Positions 1 through 8,246 are shown, counted from the first letter of the stretch. The stretch: 14,014 nt of DNA from Alphaproteobacteria bacterium (GCA_017963715.1 JAGCTK010000075.1:1-14014), one strand, 5' to 3'. Notes: generated by a model from the letters alone, not told the origin. Numbers and translations: made by a program.

Positions 1-972
1 CTCAAAAATCAGTTTTTTACCTGTTTTCTTGGTCATCAAATTCGGGATTTTGACCGTTCCGATATCATCTTTGGCGGCGTGATGCGTGCACGATTCGGAT
101 ATCAAAATTTTATCTCCGTCTGCTAAATCATTCAGCATTTTCGCACCTTCGACAAATGCCTTCAAATCGCCTTTCATCCGTGCCATCAAAATCGAAAAAG
201 TCGTGCATTTAATCGACCGCGGCGTCAAATCCGTCATCAATTTCACAACCTGTGAATCGCACACCACCAAATCGGGCGGCGTTTTCAAATCATCCAAAAT
301 TTTTGCATAATCCGTTTCTTTGGTGACAATTACCGTTTGATTATGGTCCAAACAATCGCGGATGGCTTGCACTTGCGGCATAATCAACCGCCCCTTCGGC
401 GCCTCGGTATCAATCGGCACAATCATCACAACCTTACCGCCTGATTTGACTAAATCTCCCAGCATCGCAGGCGGTGCTAAAACGTCATCGGGGCAAATAT
501 TCAAAAGTGCCGCTTGCACCAAATGGACGACCTCATCTCGTTTTGATGTATCACAGGCATTCAACACAAGCGCATCATCTTTTTCATAAGGCGCAAAATC
601 TCCCTCCCGATTGATGATTTTAATCAGCGGAATATTCTTTTTTTGAACCTGTTCAACCAATTCGTCAGCCGTGCCATCCGTTTTTGACACAACTATTGCG
701 ACATCGGCGCGTTCCAAGGCTTCCATTGTCTTTTGCATTCTTTTTTCGGCCAGCGCGCTTTGGTCGTCAAAACCGGCCGTATCGAGCCATAACACGGGCC
801 CGAACAGATGTAATTCCTGCGCTTTTTCGACCGTATCCGTTGTCGTGCCGGCCATATCCGACACAATCGACACATTTTGTCCGGTCATCAAATTCAAAAA
901 AGACGATTTACCGGCATTGACTTTGCCCAAAATAGCAATCTGAAGTCTTAAACCTTTCGGTGTACTTTGCAT
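1..972 (-). CDS. hydF: [FeFe]-hydrogenase maturation GTPase HydF (partial, C-terminus beyond window start)
   Basis: HydF is the GTPase scaffold that carries the diiron precursor assembled by the radical-SAM enzymes HydE and HydG and delivers it to apo-HydA, completing the H-cluster. 324 residues are present, open to base 1; the family is about 400 residues long. Seen: P-loop GKVNAGKSS (residues 16-24), SDMAGTTTD switch I region (38-46), DTAGFDD G3 motif (64-70), then the HydF-typical VPIDTEAPKGRLIMPQ stretch (about 201-216) and ESCTHH near residue 293 followed by DDIGTVKIP. Cys295 and His297 match the first half of the family's CxH...CxxC cluster-binding motif; the CxxC should lie outside the window. 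The start is ATG at 972 with AAAGGAAAA ahead. The gene follows tcdA with a 3-base gap, so they are co-transcribed. Identification is firm; whether hydE, hydG or hydA lie downstream cannot be seen. Confidence 0.95.
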   Translation of the reverse strand, partial: MQSTPKGLRLQIAILGKVNAGKSSFLNLMTGQNVSIVSDMAGTTTDTVEKAQELHLFGPVLWLDTAGFDDQSALAEKRMQKTMEALERADVAIVVSKTDGTADELVEQVQKKNIPLIKIINREGDFAPYEKDDALVLNACDTSKRDEVVHLVQAALLNICPDDVLAPPAMLGDLVKSGGKVVMIVPIDTEAPKGRLIMPQVQAIRDCLDHNQTVIVTKETDYAKILDDLKTPPDLVVCDSQVVKLMTDLTPRSIKCTTFSILMARMKGDLKAFVEGAKMLNDLADGDKILISESCTHHAAKDDIGTVKIPNLMTKKTGKKLIFE

Positions 973-975
973 CTT

Positions 976-1701
976 TTATTTTCCTTTTGCTAAAGTTAAA
1001 ATCACCTCGTGCGCCAGCATCAGTCCCATCACGGCCGTCACGGTCGACATCGAGCCCAAAACGGCTTTGGCGCCGTTTTCCCCTGCAATCAGCGGCTTAT
1101 CGATTGCCGTTGTCTGCTCAAACGAGGCCACACATTTGACGTTTGTAATATCAATACCGCGTTCTTTCAAATTTTTTCTAATTTTTTTTGCCATCGGACA
1201 ATAAAGCGTTTGTGACAATTTAACCGTTTTAAGTGCCGAAATATCTGTTTTAAGCGCCGCACCCATAGCCGAAATAAACGGAATTTTTTGGGCTGCCAAA
1301 AACGCCATCATTTCGCATTTTTCTTTGATACTGTCAATGGCATCAACAGCAAAATCAATATGCGTATCAAAAATCTCATTTAGGTTTTTAGCATCAACAA
1401 ACGTATCTTTTATTTCCACCACACAATCCGGATTGATATTTTTCACACGTACTTTGGCAACATCCGTCTTTTTAAGGCCGATTGTTGTATCCAACGCCAA
1501 AATCTGCCGATTGATATTGGTGATATCAAACCGGTCAAAATCAACCAAAATCAAATGTCCGACACCCGCGCGTGCCAAAGCTTCGAGCGCATAACCGCCG
1601 ACCGCTCCCAGTCCGACAACAGCCACCGTTGCCGATTGCAGTTTTTTTAAGCCATCATCACCTAAGAGCAAAGCCGTGCGCATAAATCGGTTATCAGTCA
1701 T
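976..1701 (-). CDS. tcdA: tRNA threonylcarbamoyladenosine dehydratase (ThiF/E1-like, TcdA/CsdL family)
   Basis: TcdA-family enzymes use ATP to dehydrate t6A37 of ANN-decoding tRNAs to the cyclic ct6A form in the cytoplasm. The 241-residue protein shows the E1-like Rossmann fold: GLGAVG (30-35), the ATP-site run LVDFDRFDITNINRQ (52-66), VDAIDS (119-124) and FISAMGAA (142-149). KCVASFEQ (189-196) sits where TcdA proteins have a conserved Cys. It is slightly shorter than E. coli TcdA (268). The start chosen is ATG 1701 with GGAGG nine bases upstream; a TTG at 1704 is also possible. The start overlaps the end of the tatD-family gene by 8 bases, and hydF follows 3 bases after the stop, so translation is probably coupled. 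Related ThiF/MoeB-like activators are the main alternative, but the N-terminal RFMRTALLLGDDGLKKL block and the length favour TcdA. Confidence 0.88.
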   Translation of the reverse strand: MTDNRFMRTALLLGDDGLKKLQSATVAVVGLGAVGGYALEALARAGVGHLILVDFDRFDITNINRQILALDTTIGLKKTDVAKVRVKNINPDCVVEIKDTFVDAKNLNEIFDTHIDFAVDAIDSIKEKCEMMAFLAAQKIPFISAMGAALKTDISALKTVKLSQTLYCPMAKKIRKNLKERGIDITNVKCVASFEQTTAIDKPLIAGENGAKAVLGSMSTVTAVMGLMLAHEVILTLAKGK

Positions 1702-2416
1702 CAATCAAAGCCTCCAACGCGTTAAGATATAGTTTATCTGCCGTTTCTTTTTCATCTTTTTGCAAAACTTTGGCAATATTTTTAACCAGTTCTTCCAAAT
1801 CTTCAACATCCGACTGATACGGCGCGTCGCTTTCAATCAACAATCTGTCTTGCGCAATTGATTTTAAGATATCATTGGCATTTTTTTTACCCCAAAATTT
1901 TTGATTAACGGCAAAATAAAATCCGAATTTTTGCAGTTGCGCCGCCCGTTCTTTTGAGCCGCTGAACGAATGAAAAACACTGTTTTGCGGCAACAAGGCA
2001 TCATATTTTTGCATCACATCATCTGCTTTGACGGTATGCAACAGAAGCGGCCGATGATAGCGCCGTGCCAAGTCAAGTTCAATATCAAAAACTTTTTTTT
2101 GGGCAGTCACATCCGTATTTTTGAGCCTGTCAAATCCGCATTCCCCGATAAGCGCTGCCGGAAATTCCTCTAAATACGCTTCCAAATCATGCTCAAATGT
2201 TGCACCAAACTCATCGACGTACCACGGATGCAATCCGAATGCCGGCACAACCCGAAACGCAAAATTGCGTGCAAATTCAGCCACAATCGGCCAATCACGA
2301 ACATGCGCGGACACACAAACACATTTTTCGACGCCCGCTTTTTTAAGGCGTGCCATCAATTCTTGCGGCTCTTGCTTAAAATCTGCCAAATGGATATGCG
2401 TATCAAAAAATTGCAT
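1694..2416 (-). CDS. TatD-family metal-dependent hydrolase/DNase
   Basis: This is a TIM-barrel amidohydrolase-superfamily enzyme of the TatD group; characterised members are Mg-dependent 3'-5' exonucleases or DNases, and the exact substrate here is unknown. All expected metal ligands are visible in 240 residues: DTHIH (His7, His9), GECGFDR (Glu92), LLLHTVKA (His127), VFHSFSG (His149) and ESDAPY (Asp197). It is a little shorter than E. coli TatD (about 260). The start is ATG 2416 with CGGAG about 10 bases ahead. It is the first gene of a run with tcdA and hydF; its 3' end overlaps tcdA. A TTGACT-17-TATCAG promoter lies 41-69 bases upstream of the start. Family assignment is secure; assigning it to tatD, ycfH or yjjV orthology is not possible by eye. 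Confidence 0.9.
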   Translation of the reverse strand: MQFFDTHIHLADFKQEPQELMARLKKAGVEKCVCVSAHVRDWPIVAEFARNFAFRVVPAFGLHPWYVDEFGATFEHDLEAYLEEFPAALIGECGFDRLKNTDVTAQKKVFDIELDLARRYHRPLLLHTVKADDVMQKYDALLPQNSVFHSFSGSKERAAQLQKFGFYFAVNQKFWGKKNANDILKSIAQDRLLIESDAPYQSDVEDLEELVKNIAKVLQKDEKETADKLYLNALEALIDD

Positions 2417-2430
2417 ACAATAACTGCTCC

Positions 2431-2457
2431 GAGATTGTGCATTATTCAGTCAATCTC
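2431..2457. repeat. Inverted repeat in the 5' leader of the TatD-family gene
   Basis: GAGATTG (2431-2437) and CAATCTC (2451-2457) form a perfect 7-base inverted repeat with a 13-base spacer, immediately downstream of the predicted -10 of the minus-strand promoter. The position would fit an operator or a leader hairpin, but 7-base arms are short and no regulator is identified. Confidence 0.3.
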
Positions 2458-2485
2458 TGATAGCACCGATGCACCTTGAAGTCAA
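2457..2485 (-). promoter_or_regulatory. Predicted sigma70-type promoter of the tatD-tcdA-hydF run
   Basis: Read on the minus strand, TTGACT (2485-2480) and TATCAG (2462-2457) are separated by exactly 17 bases, pointing at the TatD-family gene, which begins at 2416. The TTGACT hexamer differs from consensus at one position and TATCAG at two. No other good promoter is seen before tcdA or hydF, so this one probably drives all three. Confidence 0.6.
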
Positions 2486-2545
2486 TTTATTTTTTACCGA
2501 GCGATACTCTCGCATAAAAAATCTTGATTTATTTTAAAAAAGTGC

Positions 2546-2573
2546 TTGCATTTGCATTTTTTTGTGGTATATG
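2546..2573 (+). promoter_or_regulatory. Candidate promoter of the rimP-nusA-infB operon
   Basis: TTGCAT (2546-2551) and TATATG (2568-2573) are 16 bases apart and would start transcription near 2580, giving a leader of about 70 bases before the rimP ATG that contains the terminator-like hairpin. The -35 is imperfect, so the exact promoter is uncertain, but a plus-strand promoter must exist in this gap because every gene to the left is on the minus strand. Confidence 0.4.
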
Positions 2574-2597
2574 ACTTGACAACAACAAAAAATTATT

Positions 2598-2635
2598 TCG
2601 GTGGGGTTTGGTCACAAACCCCGCTGATTTTTTTT
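2598..2635 (+). terminator. Intrinsic-terminator-like hairpin in the rimP leader (probable attenuator)
   Basis: GGGGTTTG (2603-2610), loop GTCA, CAAACCCC (2615-2622) form a perfect 8-bp stem with a 4-base loop. It extends outward with T-A, C-G, G-U, G-C and U-G pairs to about 13 bp (2598-2627), and eight consecutive T (2628-2635) follow directly. The rimP Shine-Dalgarno sequence (AAAGG, 2637-2641) begins two bases later. This is the strongest terminator-like structure in the window, and it lies ahead of an operon instead of after one. Premature terminators ahead of rimP are known in other proteobacteria (rimP leader family), so attenuation of the operon is the likeliest role; that role is inference. 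Confidence 0.75.
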
Positions 2636-2649
2636 CAAAGGCAAAAAAT

Positions 2650-3156
2650 ATGGGTAACAAAACGCTTGAAAACATCATCACGCCCGTTGTGGAAAGTATG
2701 GGTTATGAGGCTGTCCGCATCAGTTTGAACGGCCAAGTCAGACAAACGCTCCAGGTGATGATTGATGTCAATAACGGGTCACGCGAAATCACGGTTGATG
2801 ATTGTGCCAAAGTCAGTCGTGCGCTTTCCAAAGTATTGGATGAAAAAGACCCTTTACCAAATCAATACACACTTGAGGTCAGTTCCCCCGGTATTGATCG
2901 TCCTTTAACAAAGCCGCAACATTTTGCGCGTTTCAAAGGCTATCATGCCAAACTTGAAACAACCGAAATCGTTGACGGTCGCAAACGCATCAAAGGTCAG
3001 ATTTTAGACGTTGATGCCAGCAATCATGTCCACATGTTGATGGACAACAAAGAATACGTCGTAGATTTTGCCAACATTGCAAAGGCCAAATTGGTGTTTG
3101 ATGATGCGCTCTTAAATGATGCGTCCGCCGATTTGCCCGACGACACACAGTTTTAA
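2650..3156 (+). CDS. rimP: Ribosome maturation factor RimP
   Basis: RimP assists late maturation of the 30S subunit in the cytoplasm. The 168-residue protein has the family's signature: TVDDCAKVSRALSKVLDEKDPL followed by YTLEVSSPGIDRPL and the HFARFKGY segment at the N-domain border, then a C-terminal Sm-like half (KLETTEIVDGRKRIKGQILDVD). The length is normal for alphaproteobacteria. The start is ATG 2650, preceded by AAAGG with 8 bases of spacing. The frame is open upstream to a TTG at 2608, but using it would place the terminator hairpin inside the coding region, so it is rejected. It is the first gene of the nusA-infB operon; nusA follows 30 bases after the stop. Confidence 0.95.
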   Translation: MGNKTLENIITPVVESMGYEAVRISLNGQVRQTLQVMIDVNNGSREITVDDCAKVSRALSKVLDEKDPLPNQYTLEVSSPGIDRPLTKPQHFARFKGYHAKLETTEIVDGRKRIKGQILDVDASNHVHMLMDNKEYVVDFANIAKAKLVFDDALLNDASADLPDDTQF

Positions 3157-3186
3157 CTTTTTTAACAAAAAACAGAGGTAAACCAA

Positions 3187-4713
3187 ATGGAAAACATTGA
3201 AAACATGCCAAGACCTGAAATCGTGCTCGTTGCCGATGCTGTCGCGCGCGAAAAAGATATTGACAAAGAAGAAGTTTTTGAAGCAATGGAAGTGGCCATT
3301 CAAAAGGCCGGCCGTTCGCGCTACGGTGCAGAACACGATATTCGTGCCACGATCGATCGCAAAACGGGTGCCATTTCATTAGAGCGTTATCGCGAAGTGA
3401 TGGCCGATGATGCCGAAATTGAAAATGAGGCGGCACAATTACACTTAAGTTTTGCCAAACGCATCAAGCCCGATGCCAAAGTCGGTGAGTTTATCATTGA
3501 TGCCTTACCGCCGATTGATTTCGGACGTATTGCCGCGCAAACAGCCAAACAGGTCATTGTGCAAAAAGTTCGTGATTCCGAGCGTCGCCGTCAGTTTGAA
3601 GAATACAAAGAAAAAATCGGTACCATCGTCAGCGGTACGGTCAAACGTGCAGAGTTCGGCAGTGTTGTTTTGGATATTGGCAAAACCGAAGCTGTCTTGC
3701 GTCGTGATGAAATGATTCCGAGAGAAAAATTCAAAGTCGGCGATCGTGTCAGAGCCTATGTTTTGGATGTTAGACGCGAAACACGCGGACCTCAAATCTT
3801 CTTGTCCCGTACATGCCCCGAATTTATGGCCAAACTCTTTACCTCCGAAGTGCCCGAAATTTATGACGGCATCATCGAAATCATGGGTGTTGCGCGTGAT
3901 CCGGGCTCTCGCGGTAAAATTGCCGTTAAGGCCAATGATGTCACCATCGATCCGGTCGGCGCTTGCGTCGGTTTGCGCGGCATTCGTGTCCAAGCCGTCG
4001 TCACGGAACTTCAGGGTGAAAAAATCGACATTGTGCCTTATTCCGAAGACAGAGCACAATATTTGGTTGCCGCATTGGCACCGGCCGAAGTTTCAAAAGT
4101 TGTGATTGATGAAGAAAGCGGCCGTATGGAAGCCGTTGTTCCGGAAGAACAATTTTCCATCGCTGTCGGCAGACGCGGCCAAAATGTCAAATTGGCATCC
4201 CAACTCTTGCACTCGGATATCGATGTTTTGACCGAGGCCGAAGAGCAAGAACGTCGCGCAAATGAAAACAAGATTCGTTTAGATCGCTTTATGAATGCCT
4301 TAGACGTGGATGACATGATTGCCCACTTGCTTATTGCCGAAGGCTTCACAACGGTTGATGAAATCGCCGAAGTTGAGTTAAGCGAACTTGCCGAGATTGA
4401 AGGTTTTGACGAAGATATCGCAACCGAACTTCAAAACCGAGCCAAAGAATTTGTCACCAAACGCAATGCCGAATTTGAAGACAAAATCAAATCATTGGGT
4501 GTGGATGACAGTTTGCGCTCGTTTGAAGATTTGGACCAGGATACCATCTTGAAATTGGCCGAAAACAACATCAAAACGCTTGATGATTTGGCCGATCTTT
4601 CAAGTGATGAACTCGTTGAAATCTTGGGTGAAGGCGCCATGCCTGTAAGCGAAGCCAATCGCATCATCATGGCTGCACGTGAACATTGGTTTGATGACGA
4701 GAAAACAGAATAG
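3187..4713 (+). CDS. nusA: Transcription termination/antitermination factor NusA
   Basis: NusA binds RNA polymerase and modulates pausing, intrinsic and Rho-dependent termination and antitermination. The 508 residues show the full proteobacterial layout: an N-terminal RNAP-binding domain (about 1-135), S1 domain (about 140-208, IGTIVSGTVKRAEFGSVVLDIG), KH1 with GACVGLRG (258-265), KH2 with IAVGRRGQN (325-333), and two C-terminal acidic repeats (about 370-424 and 436-503). The second repeat, with LDDLADLSSDELVEIL, corresponds to the one contacting the alpha-subunit C-terminal domain in E. coli. The start is ATG 3187 with AGAGG seven bases ahead. It sits second in the operon after rimP. As the operon encodes a termination factor, the terminator hairpin ahead of rimP could allow feedback by NusA. 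Confidence 0.97.
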   Translation: MENIENMPRPEIVLVADAVAREKDIDKEEVFEAMEVAIQKAGRSRYGAEHDIRATIDRKTGAISLERYREVMADDAEIENEAAQLHLSFAKRIKPDAKVGEFIIDALPPIDFGRIAAQTAKQVIVQKVRDSERRRQFEEYKEKIGTIVSGTVKRAEFGSVVLDIGKTEAVLRRDEMIPREKFKVGDRVRAYVLDVRRETRGPQIFLSRTCPEFMAKLFTSEVPEIYDGIIEIMGVARDPGSRGKIAVKANDVTIDPVGACVGLRGIRVQAVVTELQGEKIDIVPYSEDRAQYLVAALAPAEVSKVVIDEESGRMEAVVPEEQFSIAVGRRGQNVKLASQLLHSDIDVLTEAEEQERRANENKIRLDRFMNALDVDDMIAHLLIAEGFTTVDEIAEVELSELAEIEGFDEDIATELQNRAKEFVTKRNAEFEDKIKSLGVDDSLRSFEDLDQDTILKLAENNIKTLDDLADLSSDELVEILGEGAMPVSEANRIIMAAREHWFDDEKTE

Positions 4714-4737
4714 TTTAGACAACCGCGGTTGATAGAT

Positions 4738-5298
4738 ATGACACACCAAAAGACCAGAAAATGCATTGCCTCCGGCGAGATTAAGCCCGCTGACGAACTC
4801 TTGCGCTTTGTCAAGACGGACGGCTCGCATTTTGTGCCCGATTTTGATAAAAAGCATGACGGGCGCGGTCTTTATGTGTCAAATTCAAAAACCATGTTGC
4901 ACAAAGCGCTCGAAAAAAATATGTTTATCAAATCAATTCACCTGTTTTTGCAAATCCCTCAAAATTTTGAACAACAGGTGACAGACCTTTTATATCGGCA
5001 AGGTCTTGATGGTTTGAAAACGGCTCAAAAAGCCGGCGCTTTAGAAACCGAGCCTAAGCAAATTGAAAAAAGTATTTTGCAAAATCGGGCAGCCTTTATT
5101 GTTCAAGCCTCCGATGCCGACAACGATATAAGGCCCACTTCTGACAATACGCTTGATGTGATTTCTGTTTACACCTCTCAAGATTTGTCTCAAGCGCTCG
5201 GAGGGCAAAATACCGATGCAATTTCGGTTATCAAATGCGATATGGCACAAAAAGTATATCAACACATTAAACGGTATCAAACCTTTATTGAAAATTGA
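4738..5298 (+). CDS. YlxR (DUF448) RNA-binding domain fused to an L7Ae/YlxQ-like domain
   Basis: The 186-residue protein begins with the YlxR fold: RKCIASGEIKPADELLRFV (7-25), DGSHFVPDFDKK and DGRGLYVS (41-48), a putative RNA-binding surface. The C-terminal part (about 115-186, NRAAFIVQASDADND ... DLSQALGGQNTDAISVIKCDMAQKVYQHIKRY) resembles the L7Ae-type domain that Firmicutes encode separately as YlxQ. Alphaproteobacteria usually carry both in one protein between nusA and infB, as here. The molecular role is not settled; Firmicute YlxR has been linked to gene regulation and RNase P. The start at ATG 4738 lacks a good Shine-Dalgarno sequence (only GCGG upstream); an in-frame TTG at 4729 is an alternative. 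The gap after nusA is 24 bases; infB begins 17 bases after its stop. Confidence 0.88.
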   Translation: MTHQKTRKCIASGEIKPADELLRFVKTDGSHFVPDFDKKHDGRGLYVSNSKTMLHKALEKNMFIKSIHLFLQIPQNFEQQVTDLLYRQGLDGLKTAQKAGALETEPKQIEKSILQNRAAFIVQASDADNDIRPTSDNTLDVISVYTSQDLSQALGGQNTDAISVIKCDMAQKVYQHIKRYQTFIEN

Positions 5299-5315
5299 TT
5301 TTGGAGAAAATATTG

Positions 5316-7799
5316 ATGGCAGACGATCAAACAAAAACAAAACTCACATTATCATTAAAACCGACTCTGACTTTAAAAAACCCTGTCAAACCAAATGTCG
5401 ACAGCGGTAAAAAAGTCATTCAGGTTGAAGTGCGAAAAAAGCGCACGACTTCGGCATCTCAAACATCCGAAGCCCCGAAAGAGTTGGATGAAGCAACGGC
5501 TCAAAAGCTCAAACTGATTGCCACGGCAAAACAGCACGAGGCCATCCGTCAACAACAGGAAGCCGAAAAAGAAGTTGTGCGTCAACAAATCAAGGCCGAG
5601 CAACAGCGCAAAGCAGAAGAACTTGAAGAGCAAAAAAATCTTGAGCGCAAAAAGCAGGAAGAACTCGAGCGCAAAGAAAAAGCCGCCAAAGAAAAAGAAA
5701 AAGCATTTGCATCCTCGTCTGCCAAACCTCAAAACACCGATGAAAATGCTTATAAAAAAGAGAAAAAACATGATTTTGACGATGACGAAGACGATTCGGA
5801 TTATAAAAAAGACAAAAAGAGCGATACGTCATCCAAACCGATGACCAAAGAAGAAACATTTGAGCAAGAACGTCGCAAAATTCAAAAACGCACTTTTGAG
5901 CAGCCTCGTCGCAACAACAAAATCAATCTCAATTCGTATATGCAAGATGACGATGATGACGATGATTTCGGTGCGCCTCGTCGCCATTATAAAAAGAAAC
6001 AACCCAAACCGCAGGTTCAAAACACACAACCGCAAGAAAAAATCATCAAAGAAGTCATTATTCCCGAGGTGATTACGGTCCAAGAGTTGGCTGCACGTAT
6101 GGCCGAAAAAAGCGCGGATGTTATCAAAAAATTGATGGCCTTGGGTGTGATGGCCACCATCAATCAGCCGATTGATGCCGATACAGCACAAATCGTGGTT
6201 GAAGAAATGGGCCACAAGTTCAAGCGCGTGGCCGACAGCGATGTCGAAGAAGGTTTGCAAGGCCCGAAAGATACCGTCGATGAGTTACAGCCGCGTGCAC
6301 CGGTCGTGACCGTTATGGGACACGTTGACCACGGAAAAACCTCTCTGCTTGATGCCCTGCGCGAGACAAAGGTTGCCGCCAAAGAAGCCGGCGGTCTCAC
6401 GCAACATATCGGTGCTTATAAGATTGAGGTCAAAAACGGGCAAAAAATCACATTTATCGATACACCGGGCCATGAAGCCTTTTCCGAAATGCGCGCAAGA
6501 GGCGCTAAAGTAACAGATATCGTGGTGTTGGTAGTTGCCGCCAACGACGGCATCATGCCCCAAACGATTGAGGCCATTCGTCATGCACAAGCCGCCGAAG
6601 TGCCGATTGTGGTTGCCATCAACAAAATCGACTTGCCGGGTGCCGATCCGATGCGCGTCAAAACCGAGTTGTTGCAACATGGTATCGCGGTTGAAGAAAT
6701 GGGCGGCGAAAGTTTATGTGCCGAAGTGTCCGCCAAAAAGCGCATCAACATCGATAAACTTCTTGAAGCCATTTTATTACAGGCCGAAATTTTAGATTTG
6801 AAAGCCAACCCCAACCGCAAGGGCGAAGGTTCGGTCATTGAGGCCAAAATGGAAAAAGGACGCGGAAGTGTCGCAACTGTTTTGGTTCAAAACGGCACAT
6901 TAAAAATCGGTGATATTTTGATTGCCGGCAAAGAATGGGGACATATCCGCGCGATGTTCAACGAGCACGGCAAAAAAGTGATGGAAGCCTTGCCTGCCAC
7001 GCCGGTTGAGGTCTTGGGCTTACAAGGCACACCATCCGCAGGTGACAATTTTGTGGTTGCCAAAGACGAAACCCAAGCCAAAGAAGTCACGGCATATCGT
7101 ATCCGAAAAGAGCGCGATGCCAAACTCGTCAAAAGTGCCAAATCAGCCATGGAACAAATGCTTGACAAGATTAAATCCGGCGAAGAAAAACATTTGGCCG
7201 TCATCATCAAGGCAGACGTTCAAGGTTCAGCCCAAGCGATTGAAGGCGCTATCACAAAATTCTCAAACGATGAAGTTTCGGTTCAAATTTTGCATTCGGC
7301 GGTCGGTCCGATTTCCGAATCCGACGTCACGCTGGCCAAAGCATCCAACGCCTTTATCATCGGCTTTAATGTTCGTGCCAATCCGCATGCGCGTGATATG
7401 GCACGTCGTGACGGCATTGATATCAAATATTATTCCATCATTTATGATGTGGTGGATGATGTCAAAAAAGGTTTGGAAGGCCTGCTTTCACCTGAAATCA
7501 AAGAAAAGATTTTGGGTTATGCCGAAATCCGCAACGTCTTTAACATCACCGGCGTCGGTAAAGTCGGCGGTTGTATGGTCACCGAAGGTCTTGTCAAACG
7601 CGGTGCAAAAGTCAGATTATTGCGTGATAACGTTGTTATTCATGACGGCAATCTGGCTCAACTCAAGCGTTTCAAAGAAGATGTCAAAGAAGTGCGTGAA
7701 AGTTATGAATGCGGCATGAGTTTTGAAAATTATAACGATATTCAAGTCGGCGATTATATCGAGTGTTATGAACTTGAGACAATCGCAGCGAAATTATAG
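5316..7799 (+). CDS. infB: Translation initiation factor IF-2
   Basis: IF-2 is the GTPase that brings fMet-tRNA to the 30S P site and promotes subunit joining. In 827 residues: a short N-terminal [12 protein letters not shown] segment like the alphaproteobacterial IF2-associated motif; a Lys/Glu/Gln-rich coiled coil (about 65-135); acidic runs including seven consecutive Asp (211-217); the IF2_N domain (about 252-303); the G domain with GHVDHGKT (335-342), DTPGH (382-386), NKID (436-439) and SAK (472-474); then domains II-IV ending in the fMet-tRNA-binding region ([13 protein letters not shown]). The start is ATG 5316, with GGAG nine bases upstream; TTG 5313 is possible. The rbfA Shine-Dalgarno sequence overlaps its TAG stop, which suggests translational coupling. 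No frame damage is seen. Confidence 0.97.
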   Translation: MADDQTKTKLTLSLKPTLTLKNPVKPNVDSGKKVIQVEVRKKRTTSASQTSEAPKELDEATAQKLKLIATAKQHEAIRQQQEAEKEVVRQQIKAEQQRKAEELEEQKNLERKKQEELERKEKAAKEKEKAFASSSAKPQNTDENAYKKEKKHDFDDDEDDSDYKKDKKSDTSSKPMTKEETFEQERRKIQKRTFEQPRRNNKINLNSYMQDDDDDDDFGAPRRHYKKKQPKPQVQNTQPQEKIIKEVIIPEVITVQELAARMAEKSADVIKKLMALGVMATINQPIDADTAQIVVEEMGHKFKRVADSDVEEGLQGPKDTVDELQPRAPVVTVMGHVDHGKTSLLDALRETKVAAKEAGGLTQHIGAYKIEVKNGQKITFIDTPGHEAFSEMRARGAKVTDIVVLVVAANDGIMPQTIEAIRHAQAAEVPIVVAINKIDLPGADPMRVKTELLQHGIAVEEMGGESLCAEVSAKKRINIDKLLEAILLQAEILDLKANPNRKGEGSVIEAKMEKGRGSVATVLVQNGTLKIGDILIAGKEWGHIRAMFNEHGKKVMEALPATPVEVLGLQGTPSAGDNFVVAKDETQAKEVTAYRIRKERDAKLVKSAKSAMEQMLDKIKSGEEKHLAVIIKADVQGSAQAIEGAITKFSNDEVSVQILHSAVGPISESDVTLAKASNAFIIGFNVRANPHARDMARRDGIDIKYYSIIYDVVDDVKKGLEGLLSPEIKEKILGYAEIRNVFNITGVGKVGGCMVTEGLVKRGAKVRLLRDNVVIHDGNLAQLKRFKEDVKEVRESYECGMSFENYNDIQVGDYIECYELETIAAKL

Positions 7800-7808
7800 G
7801 AGGTTATG

Positions 7809-8195
7809 ATGCTTCAAAAAGAACCTTCACAGCGTCAGTTGCGCGTTGCGCAAGAAGTCAAGCGTGTGATTACGTCCGTTTTGGAAAAAGGCAATTTGCG
7901 TTCCGAAGAAATTCGCCAATCTTTGATTACGGTAACCGAGGTTCGCGTTTCGCCTGATTTAAAATATGTCACCGTCTATATCATGACCTTAAACGGCAAA
8001 AACTTGGGCCTTGTGCTTGAAATGCTGACCGCCGAAAAAGGCGTCTTTAAAAAAGAAATCGCAACCAAACTCCGGTTGCGATACACGCCTGACATCACGT
8101 TTCGGGCCGATGATACATTCGCCGAAGTTGACCGGATTGAAAAACTCTTAAAGCACCCGAAAGTTGCGCGTGATTTGCAAAAATCAGAAGAATAA
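7809..8195 (+). CDS. rbfA: 30S ribosome-binding factor RbfA
   Basis: RbfA is a small KH-like factor that binds 30S precursors and helps process the 5' end of 16S rRNA. The 128-residue protein starts SQRQLRVAQEVKRVITSVLEKG and has the family block VTEVRVSPDLKYVTVYIM, followed by LRLRYTPDITFRADDTFAEVDRIEKLL, which includes the C-terminal family motif. Two ATGs adjoin at 7806 and 7809. AGGAGG (7798-7803) is only 2 bases from the first and 5 from the second, so 7809 is preferred. It is the last gene of the operon: the usual proteobacterial successors truB and rpsO are missing, and a weak hairpin with a T-run follows at 8220-8244. Confidence 0.95.
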   Translation: MLQKEPSQRQLRVAQEVKRVITSVLEKGNLRSEEIRQSLITVTEVRVSPDLKYVTVYIMTLNGKNLGLVLEMLTAEKGVFKKEIATKLRLRYTPDITFRADDTFAEVDRIEKLLKHPKVARDLQKSEE

Positions 8196-8219
8196 TTTTT
8201 CAAATACAGGTCTATACAA

Positions 8220-8244
8220 TACCGTTTTTGAATGGTACTTTTTT
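8220..8244 (+). terminator. Weak intrinsic terminator after rbfA
   Basis: TACCGT (8220-8225) and ATGGTA (8232-8237) pair over 6 bp (one G-U) around a 6-base loop, followed by C and six T (8239-8244). The stem is short and AT-rich, so termination may be partial, but position 25 bases after the rbfA stop and before a separate promoter supports an operon end. Confidence 0.45.
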
Positions 8245-8246
8245 GT

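Noticed and set aside
2608..2649. N-terminal extension of rimP from TTG 2608
   Set aside because: It would put the terminator hairpin and T-run inside the reading frame, lacks family similarity, and ATG 2650 has a proper ribosome-binding site.
3505..4059. 184-codon minus-strand open frame opposite nusA
   Set aside because: The plus frame is unmistakable NusA; the opposite frame has no recognisable motif or ribosome-binding site and is a shadow.
5509..5990. Lys/Glu- and Asp-rich repeats in infB as possible nucleotide repeats or frameshift damage
   Set aside because: Such charged, low-complexity linkers are normal between the N-terminus and IF2_N domain of IF-2, and the frame stays open.
7006..7719. 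237-codon plus-strand open frame inside infB
   Set aside because: It is in another frame of a clearly conserved IF-2 region, with low-complexity Ser/Lys/Pro-rich translation.
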